Below are positions 31,836 to 40,633 of a DNA stretch of 64,000 bases, piece by piece. The notes under the pieces were generated by a model. The model was given only the letters and a program-made list of their open reading frames with translations, was not told the DNA's origin and made no database searches. Position 1 is the first letter of the stretch, and each line of letters begins with the position of its first letter. The stretch is from NCBI RefSeq assembly GCF_030816235.1, contig NZ_JAUSXT010000001.1, positions 3,100,001 to 3,164,000 of the forward strand, in the 5' to 3' direction. Origin of the DNA: Microbacterium sp. W4I4 (GTDB lineage: Bacteria; Actinomycetota; Actinomycetes; Actinomycetales; Microbacteriaceae). The position numbers and the translations under genes were made by a program.

Positions 31836-32834
31836 TCACCGGGAGACCGAAGGACCAGACTCCACGGGTGCGACCGTAGGGGCGGCCACATCGACGGCCT
31901 CTGGGTGCACTTGCATGCCTCTGAGTGCCGCGAGATCCGCGGCCAACTTCTGCTGCTGAATCCTCGCGACCTCAGAATCGGATGGTACGGGCAGCTCGGG
32001 AACGACGCGTCGGATCGCCATCTCGTGCAGCTCGACGAGGGAATCAAGCGCGGCGGTGGGGACGGTGCGTGGGGACCGTGCGTACTCCGTCATGTGGCGA
32101 AGCTCGCTCAGCCACTGGGCCGCGTCGAGAGCTCTCATCGCCTCGGACCGTGAAGTGCTCAGTGCGACGGATGCTCCGCTCAGCATCCCAGATTCTGACC
32201 GTTCGGCATCGAAGACACTCACACCGCGCTGATTGAGCACGGACACCCGTCCGACCAACGGGCTGTCAGCGGCAGCCACGATCAGTGCGCTCACGTCCCG
32301 CATGCTCTGCTCGTTCTCGGCAGGGGTGACGAACTCCGCCGGCTGCCCTTCCTGCATGCGGCGGAGGCCACGCGACGTGGCCGCGAGCAGGCTTTGGTCA
32401 TCGCGCGCAGCGACCGTGACGACGTGCACGTCATAGCCGGCATCAGCAAACCGTAGCGCCACGCCCAGCGCCGTTCCCGGAGTCCGGAACTCGCCCTCAA
32501 GAAGCAACGAGTACCCGTTCTCACGCGCATGGCTGATGCTGGCCTGCAGCCACGACGCCGCCAGCAGCGACAACTCCTTCCGACCCGCAGGGGACTGCCG
32601 GAACTGCGTGTCCAAGTACCTCGGGTGGAAGGCCTGCAGATCCTCGATCGAGACGGGGACGAGGTCCCCGTCATGCTCGCGACGTAGCCGCCCGATCACA
32701 CGTCCCGTGCCGGCGGACGGCGCACCCGCCAGAAGCACGAACGTCGGGGTCCCGCTCGGACGGGCGCCATCGAACAACGACCGCAGGATGACATCCTGCA
32801 CCCGTCCAGCATCCATCGATTCATCGTCAGCCAC
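31836..32834 (-). CDS. Zeta-toxin-like kinase domain protein with a degenerate P-loop
   Basis: About 332 residues from a GTG at 32834. The layout is that of zeta toxins, which phosphorylate UDP-N-acetylglucosamine: strand and P-loop (TFVLLAGAPSAGTGRVIGRL), then VPVSIEDLQAFHPRYLD, then the helical LLLEGEFRTPGTALGVALRF. The Walker A of active members is GxPGxGK(S/T). Here residues 37-44 are GAPSAGTG, with Thr43 where the ATP-binding lysine should be and Gly44 for Ser/Thr. This predicts loss of kinase activity or another nucleotide mode. It overlaps the antitoxin gene by 8 bp. Downstream of about residue 250 the sequence is helical and of unknown role. Confidence 0.78.
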   Translation of the reverse strand: MADDESMDAGRVQDVILRSLFDGARPSGTPTFVLLAGAPSAGTGRVIGRLRREHDGDLVPVSIEDLQAFHPRYLDTQFRQSPAGRKELSLLAASWLQASISHARENGYSLLLEGEFRTPGTALGVALRFADAGYDVHVVTVAARDDQSLLAATSRGLRRMQEGQPAEFVTPAENEQSMRDVSALIVAAADSPLVGRVSVLNQRGVSVFDAERSESGMLSGASVALSTSRSEAMRALDAAQWLSELRHMTEYARSPRTVPTAALDSLVELHEMAIRRVVPELPVPSDSEVARIQQQKLAADLAALRGMQVHPEAVDVAAPTVAPVESGPSVSR

Positions 32835-33078
32835 GCGACCGCTCCGATGCCGTTCGCATGGATGCTCGCACAGCTTCGAGACGCGCAGCGATCCCGTCGC
32901 GGTCGAACCCGTCCGTGCCGTACATCTCGGACCGCAACTGCCGAACCAGGGCGACGGTGTCGTCGCCGGAGTCATTGGCGGTGGCCATCACAGTGGCGAT
33001 GGCTGAACGGAGCTCATCGCGCAAGGCGTCGTAAAGCACCGCATCATTCACTCGCCATGGCGAGAGTTGCTGTGACAT
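32827..33078 (-). CDS. Antitoxin partner of the zeta-like toxin
   Basis: An 83-residue helical protein, mostly charged (DAVLYDALRDELRSAIATVM, LVRQLRSEMYGTDGFDRDGI). It is placed directly upstream and overlaps the toxin by 8 bp, as epsilon-type antitoxins are in actinobacteria. AAGGAG lies 5 nt before the ATG at 33078, a near-perfect ribosome-binding site. Sequence identity to known epsilon proteins is not evident to me, so the role rests on context and size. Confidence 0.7.
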   Translation of the reverse strand: MSQQLSPWRVNDAVLYDALRDELRSAIATVMATANDSGDDTVALVRQLRSEMYGTDGFDRDGIAARLEAVRASMRTASERSRG

Positions 33079-33214
33079 CTCGACTCCTTGAGGCGAGCCT
33101 ACCAACGGCGAACTCGCACCGCCGGGGTCCTCTGAGCGGTCCTACCAGTTCGAGAGACCTTGTGTACACGACTCCACAATTGCCCATGCTCATTAAATCC
33201 CTCCTGTCAAGAGA

Positions 33215-33234
33215 GTACCGTTTTTGGTACGGTA
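33215..33234. promoter_or_regulatory. Operator of the AbiE pair
   Basis: Two overlapping inverted repeats, GTACC-N6-GGTAC (33215-33230) and TACCGT-N7-ACGGTA (33216-33234), lie 17 bp upstream of the AbiEi start. AbiEi proteins bind such inverted repeats to repress their own operon. Confidence 0.6.
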
Positions 33235-33250
33235 TTAGCGAGGAGGCGTG

Positions 33251-33787
33251 ATGGCGACCTATCGGCAGGACCTGTGGGAGATCGCTGCATCCCGCAACGG
33301 TGTGGTGACTATCTCGGATGCGGAGGATGCGGGCGTTCCTCCCGTCGAGGTACGCAAGCTCGCTGCCCGAGGCGCACTCCGGGGGTACGGGCAAGGTGTT
33401 TACACGCACCGTGACGTGCCGATGACACCGTTGACCGAGCCGACGATAGCTGTCGCTCTCGCCGGCGCCGGGGCGTTCCTGCATCGTGAGTCCGTGCTGC
33501 ATCTGTTCGGGCTCGGGCAGTTCAACCCGCCAAAAGTGCGCGTCGGTACGCGACGTCGGGTGCGGCGTGCTCTGCCGGAGTGGATGGACCTGGAGAACCG
33601 ACCTGATGTGCCCGACTCGGACCTCACCCGCTACGAAGGCATCCCCGCAACGACCGTCCAACGGGCCTTGAAGGACATGCAGCATCGAATGCCACCCGAC
33701 CGGTGGGAGGCGCTAGTCGATGCAGCACAGCGGCGCGAACTCGTCGGAGAACAGCACGACGCCATAGGACGAGTGACGTCGACATGA
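33251..33787 (+). CDS. abiEi: AbiEi antitoxin (type IV), second copy
   Basis: A 178-residue protein with an N-terminal winged helix (ISDAEDAGVPPVEVRKLAAR, then GALRGYGQGVYTHRD) and the AbiEi C-terminal domain (ESVLHLFGLGQFNPPKVRVG and LTRYEGIPATTVQRALKDMQ). It neutralises the AbiEii nucleotidyltransferase and represses the operon. The ATG at 33251 has GAGGAGG at 5 nt; a GTG one codon upstream is less likely. It overlaps the toxin gene downstream by 4 bp, the classical abiE layout. Confidence 0.88.
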   Translation: MATYRQDLWEIAASRNGVVTISDAEDAGVPPVEVRKLAARGALRGYGQGVYTHRDVPMTPLTEPTIAVALAGAGAFLHRESVLHLFGLGQFNPPKVRVGTRRRVRRALPEWMDLENRPDVPDSDLTRYEGIPATTVQRALKDMQHRMPPDRWEALVDAAQRRELVGEQHDAIGRVTST

Positions 33788-34688
33788 GTAACGTGACTCC
33801 GCCGCTGAACGTCACTCAGCGCAACGACCGGCTCGCGAAGGTTGCCAGCGAGCTGGGCATCCCCGTCGCGCGTGCGCGGATGATGCTCTGCACGTTGATC
33901 GTCTCGCAGATGCTCCCCGACGCTGTCGCGGTCAAGGGCGGGATGGGTGTCAAGCTGCGCTTCGGCGAACGCGGCACGCGCGCCACTTCCGACCTCGATG
34001 CATCCGAGGTGAAGAGTTTGAACAGGCGTTCCGGGCGCGGCTGGCGCAGGGATGGGGCACCGTACCCGCGTCGAAGGGAGAACTGCGACGCAACCCGGCC
34101 GCACCCGGCCGTGTGGCGTTCACTGCGACGGTGCGCGCCGTGAAGCTCCACGACCCTGGGCTCGACCGTCCCGAGTACGTGATGCACCCGTACCGGGTGT
34201 CGATAGCGTTCCTCGGCGCTGCTTGGGGCGCGCTCGATGTCGAGGTGTCCGACCCCGAGATAGATTCCCACGCGCACGCGCGGAAGGAGATCGACGGGGA
34301 ACTCGTGAAGTTCGGTGCTCAGTTCGGCTTCGGCGACCTGCAGCCGGTCGAATTGGTCGAGCTGGAGTACCAGATCGCGCAGAAGCTCCACGCCGTGACC
34401 GACCCCGCCTATGTGCGGGCGCACGACCTCGTCGACCTGCAACTCCTCTGGAACGCCAGCCCCGACCTGGCCAACCTGCAGCGCCTGTGTATGCGCACCT
34501 TTGACTGGCGACGGCAGCAGGCCTGGCCGCCACTGCCGATATGCCCGATGGACGGCTGGGAGCTCGCTTATGCAGACGCGCGCGCCGAAACCGAGGTCAA
34601 CGGCAAGACGCCGGTGCTTGCGGATGTCGGATCAGCACGCGACTGGCTCGGTCAGATCATCGAGACAATATCCAGTACTGAGACATGA
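33784..34688 (+). pseudogene. abiEii: AbiEii nucleotidyltransferase toxin, frameshifted
   Basis: The frame from 33784 encodes the AbiEii N-terminus: AVKGGMGVKLRFGERGTRAT then SDLDAS, the GSx10-DxD-like nucleotidyltransferase core. After about 34006 this frame turns into basic junk and stops at 34143. From 34011 another frame continues the normal protein (EEFEQAFRARLAQGWGTVPA) through PVELVELEYQIAQKLHAV to a stop at 34688. One base, or a few more (one base modulo three), was lost near 34006-34010. The toxin should therefore be inactive while its antitoxin stays intact. Confidence 0.8.
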
Positions 34689-34710
34689 ATGACGACGAGG
34701 CTCTGGCCGC

Positions 34711-35742
34711 ATGAACGCGACAGCAGCAGATCGGTTCTGGCGCAACGATGATGCCGACGCACGGACATGGGAGGCCGGCATCAGTCCGGCTGAATGGCGT
34801 CGGCTTTGCCGGGGTTCCTACCAGCGCAAAGCCAGCGAATTGGTCGAGACATTTGACGAGCTGGTCCTGGTCACGCATGAGGAATCGCGTTCGAGTGGGT
34901 TCATACAAGACCCGCCATACGACACGCTGACCCATACGTGGGTAGCAGCGCGTGGTACAGATTATGCTCCTGCGAGCACGTGGAATCTCGAACCCGGCGC
35001 CGCTCGTGAGATCGTCGTTGATCTCGTGCCCACGCCTCTCAACCCGCACGATCCGTTTGCGGTCGCCGTTGAGTGGGAGGGCAAGAAGCTTGGCAACCTC
35101 TCGCGCGGCTATGCAGCACACGCGCACCGGAAGCTCCGGATTCTCAACCTCACGGGGTACCGGACTACGACGGCAGCCGTCGTGCGGGCGTTCTACCGTG
35201 AAGAGATCGGCGAGGCGACTCCCGAAGGCTTCGTCGCCATCCCGACCTTCAAGAGACTCGATAGCTTCCTCCCACCGTTCGAGATCATCGTCGAGACGTT
35301 CCGCCCGCTCTGGGATGCTCTGAGTAGTCAGATCAAGCAGAAGATCATCGAAGACGAGTACCACCTGTCGGAGCGGACCATCAGGGCCGTTCTGAAGGCA
35401 GGGCTCGAGTTCCCAGAACTCGTTCTTCATCCGAAGACTGAACTGCACAACTTCCCAGTGGAGTTCGACTACGTCCTCCGAGACGTCCGTCAAGCGGACG
35501 TGAGAGCTCGGCGTGCAGTACGAGAAGCCGAGAAGGCCGCTCAGTGGAAGAAGGACTGTGACGCGGTGACCGAACTCGTCGCGGCCGGCCTGGCCAGGAA
35601 CCAGATGCGCGAGAAGCTTGGGCTCTCGGAGAATCGCCTTCGAACGATCCTGGTCGAGACCGGCCAGAACAGCGCAGTCGCCCGCACGCGCGCTGACGGA
35701 GGACGGGCAGGCGAGGGGCGTACTCGGGCCAGTGCTACTTGA
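34711..35742 (+). CDS. Hypothetical protein with a HIRAN-like domain
   Basis: A 343-residue soluble protein. Residues about 105-150 contain NPHDPFAVAVEWEGKKLGNL followed by SRGYAAHAHRKL, which resembles the HIRAN domain that binds 3' ends or damaged DNA. The C-terminal third is helical (KKDCDAVTELVAAGLARNQM, REKLGLSENRLRTILVETG) with the look of a helix-turn-helix. It lies in a defence island between the AbiE unit and a restriction-modification gene. I do not recognise the full architecture. The region 35743-35967 before the convergent neighbour shows no gene. Confidence 0.55.
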   Translation: MNATAADRFWRNDDADARTWEAGISPAEWRRLCRGSYQRKASELVETFDELVLVTHEESRSSGFIQDPPYDTLTHTWVAARGTDYAPASTWNLEPGAAREIVVDLVPTPLNPHDPFAVAVEWEGKKLGNLSRGYAAHAHRKLRILNLTGYRTTTAAVVRAFYREEIGEATPEGFVAIPTFKRLDSFLPPFEIIVETFRPLWDALSSQIKQKIIEDEYHLSERTIRAVLKAGLEFPELVLHPKTELHNFPVEFDYVLRDVRQADVRARRAVREAEKAAQWKKDCDAVTELVAAGLARNQMREKLGLSENRLRTILVETGQNSAVARTRADGGRAGEGRTRASAT

Positions 35743-35967
35743 CGGAACCGTCGTGTGCACGGCTGTCGGTCATTGCTGGTGTGTTGGACGGCACAAGCAT
35801 GGCAGCGGCGAAGTTGGGGTGCGTGCTGGGGTCGGTTGCCGACGTACGGGAAGGCGGACGGAGAGGAGTCACGTCGGAGTGCTCTACGACAGCTTGGCAA
35901 CGCACCATGTGCTCGGGCTGCCCGCATTCCGCGCGCCCGAGCGCGTGCAGACTGATGACTCGGAGGG

Positions 35968-38772
35968 TCAGCGACGGCGGCGTACCGGCGTGGGGATCAG
36001 CAGCTGTTCGGTGGCGTCGCGGCGTGTGTAGGCGTCGATGAGGAAGCTCAGCCGCTCTGCGTTATCGGTGAACCGGCGCCGTGTCCCGAACGCGCGATCC
36101 ACGACAGCATCAAGGTTCCGGTGCGCGTCCAGAAGGTTCCCGGGCATCGCGTTGGGGTCGTACAGGTCTGCCAATGTCGCGCCGGGGTAGTCGGCTCGGG
36201 CGTCGGATACTGCGCGCCAGACGTCGGAAAGCTTCGTCGTCGTGGCGTTGTCAGGCGTCGGCCAGGGGATCGGGAAGTACGCCAAGGCAGGGGCAATGGA
36301 GTAGCGAGACTCCAGTCGGCCCGCGAACGTCTCAATCCAGGCCATGAACATCGATGATTGGAGGAGCGCCGCGTGCCAAGGCAGGGCACCGGGAAAGATG
36401 ATGAGCTTATTCCCGGCGATCACGTCGGGTGAGTAGAAGCGGCCGGGGATCCAGGTGCGGTTCTCGGACGACACTTCCGGGAGTGCGAAAAACGTCGTGT
36501 CCGGCTGCCGGTCCTGCGTGAACAGGCCCGGTCGGTCTGCGAACTCACGCACAGAAGCCGTCGGTGATCCGGCGCGCGCCGCTCGGACTCCCGCAAGCCT
36601 GTCACGCAGCACCCTAGACCCGCGCATGTCCGCCGGGTCAGCGTTCCTGAGCCACAGGCACCAGCGCTTTGGCATGCCTTGCAGCATGTCCTGCCCCTGG
36701 ACGAACTGGCGCAGGTACCGCTTAGCTTGCTCGTCCGCCTCAGCCTCCGGCATCTGCTCCTCGGTGACGATCAGATGTCCACCATCCGTGGGCTGGCTGC
36801 CCTTGTGAGAGTTCGGCATCCCGATGGTGCCGGGGCGCGTGAGCTTGGCGGGAACAATGCTCGCGCCGTCGGCGAGGTAGAAGTTCAGTTGCTGGACGGG
36901 GCGCTCGATGGGCTCACCGGCGATGTGGTCGTAAGTGAACAGGCGCGGTTTCCGTCCCACCCGGGCGCTGGGTGAGAATCCGACGACGACGCAGTGCACT
37001 GCTGCCGCTCCCGGTGCCTCCGAGGTCCAACGGAACGTACGGTGTGCGAAATCGACGGTGAAGCCGTTGCGGTCCAGCAGAGGTACCATCGTGCGAGCCT
37101 GCTCACCCTGGGTGATCGAGTTCGTAGAGACGAACGCCGCCCGAGCACCCTTCGTGCCGCGGAGAGTGGTCATCGCCTTGGCATACCAGCACGCCACATA
37201 GTCCAGACGCCCGGTGCGCAAACCCTGCGCATCGACGGCTGCGAACGTGAGGCGATTGTCGGCCTGCTGCTCGGGCGTCATCCGGTTCATGCCGATGAAT
37301 GGAGGATTTCCCATGATGTGCAAGTCATCGCTCGGCTCGATGACATCAGCCCAGTCCATGCGCAGGGCGTTTCCGACGACGATGCTCTTGATCTTGTTCA
37401 ACGGCAGGGGATCCGGGGCCGCCCCGAGGGCGAGTTCCATCGCCTGGTTCGCCTGGTGCTCGACCAGGTGCAGTGCCGTCGCGGCGATCTGCGCGGGCCA
37501 TTCCTCCAACTCGATGCCGTGGAAGCTCGACAGCCTGACGCCCAGGTCGTCCTCTGTGAAAAACATGGAGCGTGCAGTCTCGCCGGTCAGTTCCTGGATC
37601 CGCACCAGCACATCGAGGTCGAGGGCGCGCATCTCGCGATACGCGACGACGAGGAAGTTGCCGCAGCCGCATGCGGGGTCGAGAAACTGCATCCGAGCCA
37701 TATCCATCCGCAGCTTCTTTAGCGTCTTCGTGTCGCGATAGCCGTCCGTGAATCGCTGCCGCAGGTCATCGAGGAACATCGGTCGGATGACCTTCAGGAT
37801 GTTCGTCTCGGTCGTGTAGTGCTCACCCAGGTCGCGGCGGGCCGCCTTGTCCTTGACTGCTTGGAATAGGCTGCCGAAGATCGCCGGGCTGATCGCCGAC
37901 CAGTTGAACAGCGCCGCGTCGATCAGCCGCTTGCGCATCCCCGTATCGAACGACGGGATGGACAACGGCTCCTCGAAGATACCGCCGTTGACGTATGGGA
38001 ACCGGGCGATCAGCTCATCCAAATTGGACTGCCGTCGCATAGGGGCGCGACCCATCACCTGATAGAGCAGCGAGAGCTGGGGACCGAGGTCGGAGCCATC
38101 CTCCGCGGTGCGGGTCTCCAGGAACTCCAGGAACAGATCCTTGTCCCACACGCCAGCGTCGTCGGCGTACAGCGCGAAGAGAGTGCGGACGAGGAACACG
38201 CTCGCCTCATGGTCGGAGTATCCAGAGCCCTCCAACGCCTCGTAAAGACCGGCCATAAGCTTGGCGGCCTTGATCGACGCGGTTTCCTGTTCCTTCGACC
38301 CAAAAGAGCGCTGCCCATACCCGGCGAAGAACGCCAGCCTGTCCGCATGCTCACGGAAGTCTTCCAGGTCGAACTCGACGGCGATCGTGTCACGGGCATC
38401 ATTAAGGTCGATCAGACGGAACCTGCGGAAGTCGCTAGTGAGCACCCACCGCGGCATCTCGGGGTCGGGAAGGTGGTGAATGTAGTCGAGCGCCTGCTGC
38501 TCGGCGGCGCTGAGATCCATGCCCGCCGACTTCATCTCGATCAGCGCTAACCCGGGAATGAGGGCATCGATGTAGCCGCGGGACCCGGTGGAGGCGCGCT
38601 TCACCCGCCGCTCATAGAACGCCGCCCGCGTCTCCGTGATCCCGTACACAGCGAGCAGGTCGCGCACGAACGATTGAGCCTGCTGCCGCTCGTCCCCGGG
38701 TTCGTCCCCCCAGTCACGACTCAGCTTCGCCGCGCGGGTCCGGATCTCATTCAGCGACAATGACTTGGCCAC
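35968..38772 (-). CDS. MmeI-type (type IIL) restriction-modification enzyme
   Basis: A 934-residue single-chain enzyme, close to the length of MmeI (about 920). The N-terminal nuclease has Asp69, Glu79 and Lys81 (GYIDALIPGLALIEMKSAG), the D-ExK catalytic set at the same spacing as in MmeI. The methyltransferase has FLDPACGCGNFLV at about residue 361 and the amino-methylation motif NPPFIG at about 488. The target-recognition domain and a C-terminal helical region follow. One protein methylates adenine on one strand and cuts about 20 bp away. No separate methylase or specificity gene is needed. It protects the cell, and the element, against foreign DNA. Confidence 0.92.
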   Translation of the reverse strand: MAKSLSLNEIRTRAAKLSRDWGDEPGDERQQAQSFVRDLLAVYGITETRAAFYERRVKRASTGSRGYIDALIPGLALIEMKSAGMDLSAAEQQALDYIHHLPDPEMPRWVLTSDFRRFRLIDLNDARDTIAVEFDLEDFREHADRLAFFAGYGQRSFGSKEQETASIKAAKLMAGLYEALEGSGYSDHEASVFLVRTLFALYADDAGVWDKDLFLEFLETRTAEDGSDLGPQLSLLYQVMGRAPMRRQSNLDELIARFPYVNGGIFEEPLSIPSFDTGMRKRLIDAALFNWSAISPAIFGSLFQAVKDKAARRDLGEHYTTETNILKVIRPMFLDDLRQRFTDGYRDTKTLKKLRMDMARMQFLDPACGCGNFLVVAYREMRALDLDVLVRIQELTGETARSMFFTEDDLGVRLSSFHGIELEEWPAQIAATALHLVEHQANQAMELALGAAPDPLPLNKIKSIVVGNALRMDWADVIEPSDDLHIMGNPPFIGMNRMTPEQQADNRLTFAAVDAQGLRTGRLDYVACWYAKAMTTLRGTKGARAAFVSTNSITQGEQARTMVPLLDRNGFTVDFAHRTFRWTSEAPGAAAVHCVVVGFSPSARVGRKPRLFTYDHIAGEPIERPVQQLNFYLADGASIVPAKLTRPGTIGMPNSHKGSQPTDGGHLIVTEEQMPEAEADEQAKRYLRQFVQGQDMLQGMPKRWCLWLRNADPADMRGSRVLRDRLAGVRAARAGSPTASVREFADRPGLFTQDRQPDTTFFALPEVSSENRTWIPGRFYSPDVIAGNKLIIFPGALPWHAALLQSSMFMAWIETFAGRLESRYSIAPALAYFPIPWPTPDNATTTKLSDVWRAVSDARADYPGATLADLYDPNAMPGNLLDAHRNLDAVVDRAFGTRRRFTDNAERLSFLIDAYTRRDATEQLLIPTPVRRRR

Positions 38773-39085
38773 ACCGCAAACCTACCGGCCGCGTGCGATC
38801 TTCACGCCTCTCACCACGGTTCGATAGGCGGCGACCGTCGAAAGGTCGCAGCGCCTAGCTCCCGGCCAGGCAGCGGCCCGCCGTTGTCGCTGGGGGCGAT
38901 TCTCTCGGGGGGACACTGCGTCGGCAAGTCTTGACACAGCCAACAATTCAGTGGCCAGTTCTGTCGGTGTCGACCGTGCGCCCCAAAACCGGTATGCGGA
39001 CTCTGCTTTCCTGCAGACACCGCAGCTTCGTGCGCGTCGGATACCCCGCCGACACTTGAGCGCCTTTGTCGCCGAGCCAACTATT
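38773..39085. other. No supported gene
   Basis: About 310 bp between the start of the MmeI-type gene and a doubtful small ORF. All open frames here are short and arginine/proline-rich without family features. It probably contains the promoter of the MmeI-type gene near its left end. I see no repeats or RNA gene. Confidence 0.5.
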
Positions 39086-39313
39086 TCAATCGTGTGGTGG
39101 ATTCCTGACAGGGTAGACATCGACGTGCCCACCGTAGACGACCCTTGCCAGCCATGCCGGCTGAAGGCGCCGGAGGATGCGTTCGATAGCCTTCCACCGC
39201 TCGTTCGGAATCCCTGGATGGGCATTGCACTCTAGCGGGACGGCACTGCGGTTCCGATCCCCAAACGGGCGCTGCCCGCGAGTGGGGCCGGTGCGTACGC
39301 GCGGGACTTCCAA
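39086..39313 (-). CDS. Possible small hypothetical protein after the ImmA gene
   Basis: A 75-residue frame from a TTG. The last 45 residues look protein-like (PGIPNERWKAIERILRRLQP, then AWLARVVYGGHVDVYP), with amphipathic helix and strand. It would be the third gene of an operon with the XRE and ImmA genes, 75 bp after the ImmA stop. The start has only a weak AAGG upstream, so it may be a fragment of a longer lost gene. Confidence 0.35.
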   Translation of the reverse strand: MEVPRVRTGPTRGQRPFGDRNRSAVPLECNAHPGIPNERWKAIERILRRLQPAWLARVVYGGHVDVYPVRNPPHD

Positions 39314-39388
39314 TCGCGTGCTGCGCCTTGCAGCAGCGGGCCGCGTGCATTCGGCGCTCGGAGGAGGGGCCGAATCCGAGCAGGCAAG

Positions 39389-39952
39389 CTACGCGGTCCT
39401 GCTCCACTTGCGGCGGCTGCGCTCGCGGATCGCGTAGCCTCCCGACATTCTCATGCGCCAGCTCGCCATCTCCACACTGACCTGAAATCGGGTGGCGACG
39501 ACGTCGGCAGTGATGCCTCGAATGACGGCGACCTTGGCCTTCTCTTGTGGAACCAGCAAGGCGCCAGCAAGTTCGGCGGCTTCTTTCTCCTGCGCTTTGC
39601 TCGCGCCGCCGCAAGTGTTGTCCTCACCTGTCCACGCAGGTGATGGATCGTGCTCGGCTTCGAAGTGCGCGACTTCATGCGTGAGGTCGGAGCGGATGCG
39701 CTCGGCGCTGCGTTCCGGGTTGTAAATCACGAGGCTGCGCCGCCCATCTCGTAGGAGCGCGGCAGACCAGACGTGCGGTTTCTCTTCGAGGAATCGGCGC
39801 ATCGCCGCCTCATCGGCGGTGAACTCGCGGAGCGATATGAACGGGATGCCGTTCTCGTTCGACCAGCGAAAAGGATCGAAGGGATGATCATCGGTGAGGT
39901 GGAAGTCCTTCCGCACCTCCTTTGCAAGCCTTCCGAGCGCAGCTTTGTTCAT
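39389..39952 (-). CDS. ImmA/IrrE-family metallopeptidase
   Basis: A 187-residue zinc peptidase. The HExxH is in DLTHEVAHFEAEHD (His-Glu-x2-His), with AQEKEAAELAGALLVPQEK downstream, a typical ImmA/IrrE continuation that supplies the third ligand. These enzymes cleave a partner XRE repressor when DNA is damaged or when cells signal for transfer of an integrative element. The start is 3 bp after the XRE gene stop. The C-terminus has helices resembling a target-recognition HTH (VVATRFQVSVEMASWRM). Confidence 0.85.
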   Translation of the reverse strand: MNKAALGRLAKEVRKDFHLTDDHPFDPFRWSNENGIPFISLREFTADEAAMRRFLEEKPHVWSAALLRDGRRSLVIYNPERSAERIRSDLTHEVAHFEAEHDPSPAWTGEDNTCGGASKAQEKEAAELAGALLVPQEKAKVAVIRGITADVVATRFQVSVEMASWRMRMSGGYAIRERSRRKWSRTA

Positions 39953-39955
39953 CGA

Positions 39956-40327
39956 TCAGCTCGACTTCCTTGTCTGACGGAAGTAATCAAGACCGGATTG
40001 AAGTATCGACTCGAGGTGTTGTTTGTCCTGCTCGTCGAGGTCGCTGCGTGCGCGCAGGAGCGCATTGATCGACGATCCAAGCTCCGGCTCTTCTCGGTTC
40101 GCGAGTTCGTCGGCATCTACCAGGAACTGGTCAGCAGGGATTCTTAGCCATCGAACGATGCGCGCAAACGCGTCCAGATCGGGTCGCTGGTCGTTTCGAA
40201 GCCTGGTGAGTAGCGAAGGACTAACGCCGATCTGGCCGGCCGCCTGTCGCCATGAGATCTCGTCTGCTTTGACTCGAGTTTCGAGCGTGCTCGCGAGGCT
40301 GGTGACGTCGATGACTGTGTCTGGCAT
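39956..40327 (-). CDS. XRE-family repressor, partner of the ImmA-like peptidase
   Basis: A 123-residue protein with an N-terminal helix-turn-helix (ISWRQAAGQIGVSPSLLTRL, RNDQRPDLDAFARIVRWL) and a charged helical C-terminus. GGGAG precedes the ATG at 40327. It pairs with the peptidase gene 3 bp downstream, as ImmR does with ImmA. Divergent from it is an operon of three unknown genes, and the gap between holds a direct repeat that the repressor could bind. Confidence 0.85.
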   Translation of the reverse strand: MPDTVIDVTSLASTLETRVKADEISWRQAAGQIGVSPSLLTRLRNDQRPDLDAFARIVRWLRIPADQFLVDADELANREEPELGSSINALLRARSDLDEQDKQHLESILQSGLDYFRQTRKSS

Positions 40328-40388
40328 GAGGCTCCCATCTCTGGATCGACCTGCGATCCACGCCTCTAGCGTATCGCGCCGACGCCTC

Positions 40389-40446
40389 ATTGTTTTGCAA
40401 CTGGAACAGTGTGTTACTCTTGAAGCATTGTTTTGCTACTAGAACA
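40389..40446. promoter_or_regulatory. Direct-repeat operator between the XRE gene and the divergent three-gene operon
   Basis: ATTGTTTTGCAACTGGAACA (40389-40408) and ATTGTTTTGCTACTAGAACA (40427-40446) differ at two of 20 positions and are 38 bp apart. Each is itself weakly palindromic (TGTT at one end, AACA at the other). TTACTCTTG lies between them. The layout suggests that the XRE repressor binds both repeats and controls both directions. Confidence 0.65.
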
Positions 40447-40462
40447 CCTTCGGGAGGAAGTT

Positions 40463-40630
40463 TTGGCAAAGAACACTGGCAAGGGGTATCGGCAGGGTGC
40501 CGTGACTGGTCGCTCGCAGTCGTACAACTCGAAGACCAGGACGCACACGAAGCGGGACACGTCCACCGGTCGCTTCATGGACGGCAAGAGCGACGGCACG
40601 CCCTTCAAGGGCGTGCGGCGAGAGGGCTAA
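40463..40630 (+). CDS. Small basic conserved protein
   Basis: A 55-residue, strongly basic protein starting at a TTG (MAKNTGKGYRQGAVTGRSQS). Further along are KTRTHTKRDTSTGRFMDGKS and TPFKGVRREG. GGGAGGAAG lies at the right distance from the TTG and rules in this start. Similar short basic proteins are found in many actinobacterial elements, but I know no function. Gly/Lys/Arg/Thr-rich sequence without hydrophobic core suggests a nucleic-acid-binding or disordered peptide. It is the first gene of the operon. Confidence 0.75.
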   Translation: MAKNTGKGYRQGAVTGRSQSYNSKTRTHTKRDTSTGRFMDGKSDGTPFKGVRREG

Positions 40631-40633
40631 CTG

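Noticed and set aside
36994..37722. 242-codon plus-strand frame opposite the MmeI-type gene
   Set aside because: Antisense shadow with Arg/His-rich sequence; the minus strand carries conserved methyltransferase motifs.
38782..39225. 147-codon minus-strand frame upstream of the MmeI-type gene
   Set aside because: No ribosome-binding site or recognisable domain; codon pattern is not gene-like.
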